From Marinospirillum celere (GTDB lineage: Bacteria; Pseudomonadota; Gammaproteobacteria; Pseudomonadales; Halomonadaceae), in contig NZ_FOLH01000002.1 in the NCBI RefSeq assembly GCF_900112235.1, positions 124,001-188,000 on the forward strand: a stretch of DNA of 64,000 nt, read 5' to 3'. Positions within the stretch are counted from its first letter, which is position 1, and each line of letters opens with the position of its first letter. The notes under the pieces are model-generated. The model was not told where the DNA came from. It did no database searches and was given only the letters and a program-made list of their open reading frames with translations. This document shows, one piece after another, positions 57,430 through 64,000 of the stretch. Position numbers and translations under genes: made by a program.

Positions 57430-58446
57430 ATGCTTGATGCACAAATTGACTGGCAATCGCTGGCGATACAGGAGGCCGTCCTGGCGCTCTATAAACACCA
57501 AATGATTCGTCGTAACCAGGCGAATGCGCTCTTGGTTGATGAGCTGATTACCAGCAACTGGCTCTTGCCAACCGAACAGGAGGATGAGTTTAGCCTCAGT
57601 GCACGCGGACGGGCTGGTTTGGCTGAACTGCTGGACTTGCGCCTGCCCGAATGGCGTGAGTGGTTGGAATTAATTGATGGTGATGCTCCCCTGATTAGTG
57701 AAACCTTTGAGAAACGCTGGCAGTTTTTACAAAAAGCCTTGCGTTCAGATTTGCCACATACCTTGAATCAGCGCAGTTTACAGCTTGCTTTGCTGGGTCA
57801 GGAAATGGATGAGTTTCCTGAACACTTGCAGCAACAGTTGCCGCCTTTGCAACTAAGCAAAGACCGTTGCCTGCATTTGCGTGGAAAAATGGATTTCAAA
57901 CTGGTCAAGCGCCATGGTGTTAATATTGAGCTAAAAAAAATCTGGCGACAGTTGAGTGAAGCGATATTGCCGGAAAGAGACTTTCATCAGATTAAAGAAT
58001 TGGATGGTGAGCTTCCTTATTTGGTAATGACGATTGAAGACAGGGGCGTCTTTCTGGATATTGATTTGCCGGAAAACCTGCTGGTTGTTTGGGTGGCTCC
58101 TGATAACCTGGAGCTGGCTGGTGAGTTCTTACGTTTTCTGCCTCAGTTTGTTCCACATGTTCACTTTGGTGACCTGGACCATCAGGGCTTGGTTATTGCC
58201 GAGCGTCTGGGAATGATGAGCCAGCGCCCAGTGCGTCGCTTTATTCCTGGTTTTTGGCAGGATTATCTGGAACTGTTTTCTCAGGAAGTAGAAGAAGCCA
58301 CAGAAGGCAAGGGTGCCAGTTGGCGAGGCCCTTTACTGTCCATTACCCTGCTTAAAGAGTTAATGAGCAGTCACCGCTGGCTGCAGCAGGCACCCTTGGC
58401 TCTGGATGCCCGCCTTTACGATGAAATGCGTAAGCTAATGGATTAA
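57430..58446 (+). CDS. Uncharacterised protein with JetD-like Toprim (DUF2220-type) domain
   Basis: About 338 residues, not firmly recognised. The C-terminal half resembles the Toprim-like domain of Wadjet JetD: a strand with acidic residue (MTIEDRGVFLDI), then a hydrophobic strand, then HFGDLDHQGLVIAERL with the DxD pair. The N-terminal half looks like winged-helix or helical DNA-binding sequence (YKHQMIRRNQANALLVDELI). No jetA, B or C genes are near. It could be a nuclease acting alone or a fixed housekeeping relative. The start is ATG 57430 with AGAGG 8 bases before; longer frames reach 57349. Confidence 0.55.
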   Translation: MLDAQIDWQSLAIQEAVLALYKHQMIRRNQANALLVDELITSNWLLPTEQEDEFSLSARGRAGLAELLDLRLPEWREWLELIDGDAPLISETFEKRWQFLQKALRSDLPHTLNQRSLQLALLGQEMDEFPEHLQQQLPPLQLSKDRCLHLRGKMDFKLVKRHGVNIELKKIWRQLSEAILPERDFHQIKELDGELPYLVMTIEDRGVFLDIDLPENLLVVWVAPDNLELAGEFLRFLPQFVPHVHFGDLDHQGLVIAERLGMMSQRPVRRFIPGFWQDYLELFSQEVEEATEGKGASWRGPLLSITLLKELMSSHRWLQQAPLALDARLYDEMRKLMD

Positions 58447-59480
58447 AGGCTGGTGAGTAGATGTAGGAAGCTATCAAACCTTTGCTGGCGGATTTTGCCT
58501 TCAGCAACAGCTGACTGGAGTGCACAACCAGGCTCTTTTTGATGGCTGCAATCCCGAAAGCGGCAAAGGCCCAGGAAAGGGCGAAACTCTCTAAAGCCTT
58601 CCGCCAAGGCATTAGCTTCCAGATAACCCAGAGCAAATTCCCGAATACCGGGAGAGTCGATCAGCTGGCCCCCTTCGGGAAAATGAAAAAGCTTGGCCGT
58701 GGTGGTCGTATGACGCCCTTTGCGGCTATCTTCAGACAGGCTGCCAACGCGCAGGTCAACGCCTGGCAGCAGGTAATTGATTAGTGACGATTTGCCAACA
58801 CCGGATTGACCGACAAAGACACTGATTTGGCCTTTGAGCTGTTGTTTAAGATCGCGAAGATCTTCTTCACTTTGGGTTGAGGTGGCCAGCACCTGATAAC
58901 CAATTTCCCGATAAATTTCCAGAAAACTGTCCAGACGCTGGCTAATCACCGGACTCACTTGTCCCTGGCTGATCAGATCCCATTTGTTAATGACCAGAAC
59001 CGGTTCCAGGCCGGAATCTTCAGCAGCAACCAGATAGCGGTCAATCAGGTTGGCAAAGGGTTCCGGCTCAGGAGCGACGACCAATAAGAGTTGATCGACA
59101 TTGGCTGCAACGGCTTTCATGGTGCCGCGCATATCGGGGCGAGCCAGTAAGCTTTTACGCTCCTGGCGGGCTTCAACAACACCTTCCTGAAGTTCATCCA
59201 GCGCCGGACGCCAGGTTACCTTGTCACCTGTCACCAGGCTTTCAACATTTGCTCTGACATGGCAGCGCTGGCGTTTTCCCTGATGCGGGCCGTCCGTTGC
59301 TTCTACTTCAACCTGACGGCCAAAGTGGGCTGTGACCAAGCCATTACTGACTTCATCAAGGTGTCCCTCAATCAAAGCATGCTGGGCTTTTTTATCTTTA
59401 CTGTGAGCGCGCTGTGTGCGTTCAGCCTGAACCTTCTCTACACGCCAGCGTTGCTGACGGGTCAGTTTGCGTTTACTCAT
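58443..59480 (-). CDS. rsgA: Small ribosomal subunit biogenesis GTPase RsgA
   Basis: A circularly permuted GTPase that checks late 30S maturation. In order: OB-fold, then G4 NKWD, G1 [10 protein letters not shown]3 DSPGIREF, and a zinc-binding C-terminus ([14 protein letters not shown]). The basic N-terminus is normal for the family, and length is 345. It overlaps orn by 4 bases, the same pair as in Pseudomonas and E. coli neighbourhoods, and meets the JetD-like gene tail to tail with a 4-base overlap. Confidence 0.95.
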   Translation of the reverse strand: MSKRKLTRQQRWRVEKVQAERTQRAHSKDKKAQHALIEGHLDEVSNGLVTAHFGRQVEVEATDGPHQGKRQRCHVRANVESLVTGDKVTWRPALDELQEGVVEARQERKSLLARPDMRGTMKAVAANVDQLLLVVAPEPEPFANLIDRYLVAAEDSGLEPVLVINKWDLISQGQVSPVISQRLDSFLEIYREIGYQVLATSTQSEEDLRDLKQQLKGQISVFVGQSGVGKSSLINYLLPGVDLRVGSLSEDSRKGRHTTTTAKLFHFPEGGQLIDSPGIREFALGYLEANALAEGFREFRPFLGLCRFRDCSHQKEPGCALQSAVAEGKIRQQRFDSFLHLLTSL

Positions 59481-60046
59481 GCAGGCTGGTCGTTGGTTGT
59501 ACGCAGAAAATGTTCACGATAGTGGCGCAGTTCGGCAACTGATTCACGGATGTCGTCCAGGGCCAGGTGGGTATTCTGCTTCTGGAAGCTTTTTTTAACC
59601 TCTGGATTCCAGCGTTTGGCCAGCTCTTTGAGGGTCGAAACATCCAGATTACGATAATGGAAAAAAGCTTCCAGTTCGGGCATTTCCTGCAGCATAAAAC
59701 GTCTATCCTGGTGGACACTATTGCCGCACATGGGGCTGGCGCCAGGTTGGACATACCTACGCAGGAATTCAAGAGTCGCCAGTTCGGCTTCACGGGTACT
59801 GACTTGGCTATCTTTGACGCGCTGGGTGAGACCTGAATTGCCGTGGGTTTTGGTGCACCAGTCATCCATGGCATCCAATAGACTATCCGGCTGATGGATG
59901 GCAAGTACCGGGCCCTCCGCCAGGATATTTAAATCACTATCGGTCACCAGGGTCGCTATTTCAATAATGCGTTCTTTTGCTGGGTCCAGACCAGTCATTT
60001 CCAGATCGATCCAGACCAGATGGGGTAAATTTTCTTGTTCAGACAT
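59477..60046 (-). CDS. orn: Oligoribonuclease
   Basis: A DEDDh 3'-5' exonuclease that degrades very short RNAs, including pGpG, the product of EAL phosphodiesterases; this links it to the c-di-GMP genes in the window. Of 189 residues, Asp14 and Glu16 lie in [10 protein letters not shown], and the later HQDRRF and [10 protein letters not shown] carry the remaining acidic and His residues. It is the first gene of the orn-rsgA pair. Confidence 0.95.
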   Translation of the reverse strand: MSEQENLPHLVWIDLEMTGLDPAKERIIEIATLVTDSDLNILAEGPVLAIHQPDSLLDAMDDWCTKTHGNSGLTQRVKDSQVSTREAELATLEFLRRYVQPGASPMCGNSVHQDRRFMLQEMPELEAFFHYRNLDVSTLKELAKRWNPEVKKSFQKQNTHLALDDIRESVAELRHYREHFLRTTNDQPA

Positions 60047-60091
60047 GCGCTTAGGGCATCCTTGGAATTACAGTGCCATAGGTATTAAGGG

Positions 60092-62038
60092 TCAGCTGGT
60101 TTTGAACTGGGCAACCAGGGCTTTCAGGTGTTCGGCCAGTTGTGACAGAGACTCACTGGCTTTGGCTGATTCGCCCACATTTCCAGCTGTGCGTTCGGCA
60201 ACCTCGCTGATATTGACGATACTAGCATTAATATCTCGGGAGACTAAAGTTTGCTCTTCAGTTGCACTGGCAATTTGTTGAGCATTGCTATTAATTTCAC
60301 TCACTGCAGTGGCTATGTGATCCAGCTTATCCCTCAAATCTTCAGTCAAGGTTACAGTTTTTTGAGTACTTTGATTGCTCTTGTGCATGGCATTGACGGC
60401 CTTATCGGCACCCGCCTGAAGCCGCTCAATCATGGCTTGAATTTCTGAGGTGGAAGTCTGGGTACGACTGGCCAGGGTGCGTACTTCATCAGCAACGACA
60501 GCAAACCCCCGGCCAGCATCACCAGCTCTGGCAGCTTCTATGGCAGCATTCAATGCCAGCAGGTTGGTTTGCTCGGCAATACCTTCTATTACCTCAAGCA
60601 CCTGGCCGATTTCATCAGTGTCATTTTTCAGTTGATTGATCAGATCCGTTGTCATCACAACCTCTTTATCCAGGGTGTGAACCTGTTTGAGGGTGGTTGC
60701 TATGGCTTCCTGGCCGGTATCTGCCGCTTCCAGGGCACTGGTCGAAGCATCGGCAGTGCGCTGGGTATTATGGGCCACTTCTTCCAGGCTGGAGGTCATT
60801 TCAGTCATGGCCGTTGCTGAAGAATTAATTTCTTCAGTTTGTTGCTGCATCCCCTGATCGGTGGCTTCATTGATTTGAGTGAGTTGGGTCGAGGCCGCCG
60901 CTACCTGATCCGAGTAGTTGGCAATATCACCCAGTAGGTGGCGCAGCTTGTCCTGCATGCCCGCCAGAGCAGACAAGAGGCTTTTGTTATCCCCTTTGGT
61001 AAGTTTGATTTCAGTAATTAGATTGCCTTCGGCAACCCGATGAACGATTTCTGAAGCATATTCAGGATCACCGCCAAGCGTACGCGTGATCGAGCGGACA
61101 ACAGCCATGGAAATCACAGAGGCAACGGCAAGAATAATCAAGGTAATCACTGCCAGTACCCAGAACATGGTCCTAACATTGGCCAGGGCAACGGCTTCTT
61201 CAGTTTCCACGACCAGGCTCCAGCCCAGGAGGTCGATAAAAGCGGTACTACCAATCACTGGTGTGCCTGCGGCATTGGTATAGCGCCCAACTTCTGAGCT
61301 TCCAGCCCTGGCCCATTGACTGGCCTGGGTGTTGAGCGGCTGGCTGGTGTCGGCAATGGAGTCAGCCGGGGTGATTGCTCTACCCTCTTGGTTGACCAGA
61401 TAGATTTCAGTGCCCGCATCTCTGGAAAGTTCAGCCAAGCGCTCAATGAGGGTGTCGATTTGCACCGCGCCGCGCATTACCGCGATAATATTACCGTCGG
61501 TACGTATTGGAATGGCCACAGTGCTCACCAGGTTGCCGCTGGCTCGGGAAACAACAGGCTGTGAAAAGGTGTTTTGGCCAGAAATGGCTGACCTGAACCA
61601 GGCGCGGTCAGCGACGTTAAAGTCATCAGCTTCCTGCGAACTGAGGAGTCTGGCTTGGCCATTTTCATAACTGATACCGGCCAAGCCACGGCCATTTTCA
61701 CCCACGACAAAAATGGTGTCATAAAAACCATCCTGCTCGGCCAGGCTGGCCATTAAGCTGTTAATGCTGTTGCGATCCAAATCTCTTGCCGGGCGAACCT
61801 TGGCCAGATAGCGCATTTCATCCTGGCGCGCCAGGAGCCAGTCAGTGAAACGCACGGCATTGTTTTGACTGGTTGTTTGGGCGTCACTGAGAGTGTCGGT
61901 GATGACAGCTTCCCGGTATTGGTTAAAGGCCAGGCTGAGTAGAATGAGTAACGAAAGGACAAGCAGGCCCAAGATGGTGACGGTTAGACGCAAGCCAAAA
62001 CTAAGCTTTTTCCACCAGGCAGGGGTTAAACTGGCCAT
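60092..62038 (-). CDS. Methyl-accepting chemotaxis protein with dCache sensor
   Basis: A transmembrane receptor of about 648 residues. The first helix (about 17-38) is followed by a large periplasmic double-Cache domain (about 40-285, with the [14 protein letters not shown] and VSTVAIPIR segments), a second helix (about 290-312), HAMP, and a signalling domain with the tip [20 protein letters not shown]. Such sensors usually bind amino acids, amines or organic acids; the ligand is unknown here. ATG 62038 is preferred to 62044 because AAGGAT lies 6 bases before it and touches the other. There is no methyltransferase-tether pentapeptide. Confidence 0.93.
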   Translation of the reverse strand: MASLTPAWWKKLSFGLRLTVTILGLLVLSLLILLSLAFNQYREAVITDTLSDAQTTSQNNAVRFTDWLLARQDEMRYLAKVRPARDLDRNSINSLMASLAEQDGFYDTIFVVGENGRGLAGISYENGQARLLSSQEADDFNVADRAWFRSAISGQNTFSQPVVSRASGNLVSTVAIPIRTDGNIIAVMRGAVQIDTLIERLAELSRDAGTEIYLVNQEGRAITPADSIADTSQPLNTQASQWARAGSSEVGRYTNAAGTPVIGSTAFIDLLGWSLVVETEEAVALANVRTMFWVLAVITLIILAVASVISMAVVRSITRTLGGDPEYASEIVHRVAEGNLITEIKLTKGDNKSLLSALAGMQDKLRHLLGDIANYSDQVAAASTQLTQINEATDQGMQQQTEEINSSATAMTEMTSSLEEVAHNTQRTADASTSALEAADTGQEAIATTLKQVHTLDKEVVMTTDLINQLKNDTDEIGQVLEVIEGIAEQTNLLALNAAIEAARAGDAGRGFAVVADEVRTLASRTQTSTSEIQAMIERLQAGADKAVNAMHKSNQSTQKTVTLTEDLRDKLDHIATAVSEINSNAQQIASATEEQTLVSRDINASIVNISEVAERTAGNVGESAKASESLSQLAEHLKALVAQFKTS

Positions 62039-62107
62039 AATCATATCCTTAAATCGTATCGATTGTTTTTGTTGATATAGGTAGAAAGTTAATAGAGTTT
62101 GGTTTTT

Positions 62108-62569
62108 TTACAAATGTAATTCCATTAAATTGCCGGTCCATTTGGCCAGTTCTTTGAGGCGTGCGATTTCTTTGGATGAAAAATCCCTTGGTTGGTGATC
62201 AGCCAGGTTCAGGCTTCCTACCAATTGCTGGCGAAGAAAGATAGGAACGCCGACATAGCTGCGTACGCCCAATGCCAGTGCCAAGTGAGGCTGCATTTCT
62301 TCGGGTACTAGCTCGAGGTCACGAATAAAGATCTGCTCGCCGGGGATGACCAGGGGTAACCCACACAAAGCATCGTCAACCAAGAGGCGTTGTTGGCCGT
62401 CCTGAGAAAAGTAGAGGCGTACATGGCGGCCTTCGCGCATACCTATTGCCGCTACGGGAACCTGAAATTGTTTGCGACAGTAATGAGCGACTCTGCGAAA
62501 GCCTTGGGAGCAGATTTGTCCAAGTTGCGGCATCATCTCATCAAGGTGCTTTTTGCCGCGGGTTGTCAT
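62108..62569 (-). CDS. GAF-domain protein
   Basis: A 153-residue protein that is essentially one GAF domain: an N-terminal helix (DEMMPQLGQICSQGFRRVAH), then VPVAAIGMREG, RSYVGVPIFLRQQLVGSLNL and a closing helix. No kinase or cyclase domain is attached. It may bind a small ligand or sense redox state. ATG 62569 is fixed by GGAGG 7 bases before; the open frame upstream lacks such a site. It lies just upstream of the dCache receptor on the same strand, divergent from serB. Confidence 0.8.
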   Translation of the reverse strand: MTTRGKKHLDEMMPQLGQICSQGFRRVAHYCRKQFQVPVAAIGMREGRHVRLYFSQDGQQRLLVDDALCGLPLVIPGEQIFIRDLELVPEEMQPHLALALGVRSYVGVPIFLRQQLVGSLNLADHQPRDFSSKEIARLKELAKWTGNLMELHL

Positions 62570-62718
62570 TGTCGACCTCCAGATCGCTTGACGGTGCAAG
62601 TGAATGCCAAGGAGCGTTATACTTAGGCGCTGAAAAAACCTTACTTTCCGAATGTTTTGAGTATAGAAGCCTTTGTGGTTTCTGCTTAACAAAATTTTTA
62701 TTTTTTTACAGGTAGCGA

Positions 62719-63981
62719 ATGAATACCCAGGACCGAAGCATCGTTCTTATCAATCTTTCCGGGCATGATCGTCCGGGTATTACCTCAGCCATTACCGAAA
62801 TACTGGCCAGTTACGATGTACAGGTTCTGGATATCGGGCAGGCGGTGATTCATGACACTCTGGCTTTGGGTCTTTTGGTGCACCTGCCGCCCAAAGCTCA
62901 GAACTCGCCTGTGCTTCAGGAATTGCTTTTTAAAGCCCATGAGTGGGGAATGCAGATACGTTTCACCCCGGTTGCTGAAGCCAGCTATGAACACTGGGTA
63001 GCGGGGCAGGGTAAAAGCCGCCATATCGTTACTCTGCTGGGACGGCAGATTACCGCAGAGCAGATCGCCAGGGTGACGCGGACGGTTGCAGCCAATGGCT
63101 TGAATATCGACCGTATTCATCGCTTGTCTGGGCGGGTGAGTCGTTCGCGTATGGGGCAACCTGGCCGGGCTTGTGTTGAGTTTTCAGTCCGTGGCGAAGC
63201 AACAGATACGGCTGAGTTACGCCGTCATTTTCTGGCTTTGGCGGGAGAGCTGGAGGTAGACATTGCCGTTCAGGAAGACAATATCTATCGCCGCAATCGT
63301 CGCCTGGTCGTTTTTGATATGGACTCGACGCTGATAGAAACGGAAGTGATTGATGAGCTGGCCCGTGAAGCGGGGGTGGGGGATCAGGTTGCTGAAATCA
63401 CGGAAAGAGCCATGTGTGGTGAACTGGACTTCAAAGAAAGCTTCAGTGCTCGTGTGGCTCTACTAAAAGGCTTGGATGCCAGTGTTCTGGAAAAAATTGC
63501 TGAACGCCTGCCAGTGACGGAAGGTGCTGAAAAGCTGGTTGCTACCCTGAAAGGCCTGGGCTATAGAACAGCCATCCTGTCCGGTGGTTTTACCTATTTT
63601 GGTCACTACCTGCAGAAAAAACTGGGTATCGATGAAGTTCATGCCAATGAACTGGAAATTGAAGACGGTAAGGTCACTGGACGCGTCGTTGGTCGGGTTG
63701 TAGATGGTGAATGCAAGGCTGAATTGCTCCAGGAAATTGCTCGCAATGAGGGTATCAATCTGGAGCAGGCCATAGCCGTTGGCGATGGTGCCAATGACCT
63801 GCCCATGCTGGGCTTGGCGGGCTTAGGCATTGCTTTTCGCGCCAAGCCACTGGTTCGTCAAAATGCCCGTCATGCCCTGTCTACCTTGGGCCTGGATGCG
63901 ATTTTGTATCTGATTGGCTTTTCAGACAGAGACATTGAGCATCAGTGGGGTGGCCTTAAGCCAGAAGAGCCCAAAGCATGA
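62719..63981 (+). CDS. serB: Phosphoserine phosphatase
   Basis: Last step of serine synthesis. The 420-residue protein has ACT-type regulatory domains in the first 180 residues (LINLSGHDRPGITSAI, and a second at 102-180), then the HAD phosphatase with DMDST (200-204), the Ser in ILSGGFTYF and the metal site VGDGANDLPML. The longer ACT-containing form is typical of pseudomonads and relatives. The stop codon overlaps a possible ATG of the next gene. Confidence 0.95.
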   Translation: MNTQDRSIVLINLSGHDRPGITSAITEILASYDVQVLDIGQAVIHDTLALGLLVHLPPKAQNSPVLQELLFKAHEWGMQIRFTPVAEASYEHWVAGQGKSRHIVTLLGRQITAEQIARVTRTVAANGLNIDRIHRLSGRVSRSRMGQPGRACVEFSVRGEATDTAELRRHFLALAGELEVDIAVQEDNIYRRNRRLVVFDMDSTLIETEVIDELAREAGVGDQVAEITERAMCGELDFKESFSARVALLKGLDASVLEKIAERLPVTEGAEKLVATLKGLGYRTAILSGGFTYFGHYLQKKLGIDEVHANELEIEDGKVTGRVVGRVVDGECKAELLQEIARNEGINLEQAIAVGDGANDLPMLGLAGLGIAFRAKPLVRQNARHALSTLGLDAILYLIGFSDRDIEHQWGGLKPEEPKA

Positions 63982-64000
63982 CCGCAATCCAGCGCGAGTG
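63978..64000 (+). CDS. Possible start of the next gene (truncated by window end)
   Basis: An ATG overlapping the serB stop (ATGA) opens a frame of seven codons to the end of the window (MTAIQRE). The arrangement resembles the coupled gene starts seen elsewhere here, but the fragment is too short to identify. Confidence 0.3.

Noticed and set aside
57430-58446. Wadjet defence system
   Set aside because: Only a JetD-like protein is present; jetA, jetB and jetC are absent and the neighbours are housekeeping genes.

Overview
The window is about 64 kb of gammaproteobacterial chromosome. It most resembles an Oceanospirillales or Pseudomonas-related marine bacterium such as Marinospirillum; that placement is inferred from gene content and order, not from a search. 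Three neighbourhoods support it. The trpG-trpD-trpC genes face a Vfr/CRP gene with an OsmC gene behind it, as in Pseudomonas. The yrfG-hslR-hslO-pckA order with nudE nearby, and nudF-yqiB-cpdA, are arranged as in enterobacteria. No tRNA, rRNA, insertion sequence, prophage or CRISPR array was seen, and no gene-free stretch exceeds 300 bases (the longest is about 294, at 57136-57429).

Layout. 1-9.2 kb: a carboxynorspermidine synthase-like gene, a pentapeptide-repeat/coiled-coil pair, OsmC, Vfr, trpCDG, an ABC exporter and two tandem YjfB-type small motility proteins. 9.2-22.6 kb: parC and parE flanking a NERD-domain gene, then pckA, hslO, hslR, yrfG, nudE, cysQ, an AsrA-like Lon and a small DUF2892 membrane protein. 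22.7-30.3 kb, plus strand: signalling genes, namely a degenerate EAL-HDOD protein, a degenerate HD-GYP protein, CheV, a hybrid kinase with two receivers and an Hpt domain, and a PAS chemoreceptor. 30.2-34.1 kb: greB, nudF, yqiB, cpdA, rimB, rimK.

34.1-52.0 kb is one long co-directional chemosensory array with almost no gaps. It holds a REC-PAS protein, a frameshifted cytoplasmic receptor with two signalling hairpins, a triple-CheW protein, CheB, a helical-repeat protein, CheR, CheY, a large CheA, a STAS-like protein, a ParA ATPase, a second receiver, a membrane receptor-like protein with a CheZ-like DxxxQ motif, a soluble histidine kinase, a receiver-ankyrin fusion and a large membrane histidine kinase. 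Two paralogous GGDEF-EAL proteins and a histidine phosphatase face it from 52.0 to 57.1 kb. The combination suggests an alternative, non-flagellar-type chemosensory pathway tied to two-component and c-di-GMP signalling; this is inference.

57.4-64 kb: a stand-alone protein resembling the Toprim-like domain of JetD, then rsgA, orn, a dCache chemoreceptor, a GAF protein, serB, and the first bases of a gene that runs off the end. Vfr (a cAMP receptor) and CpdA (a cAMP phosphodiesterase) in one window, alongside CheV, several receptors and c-di-GMP proteins, point to a motile organism with layered second-messenger control.
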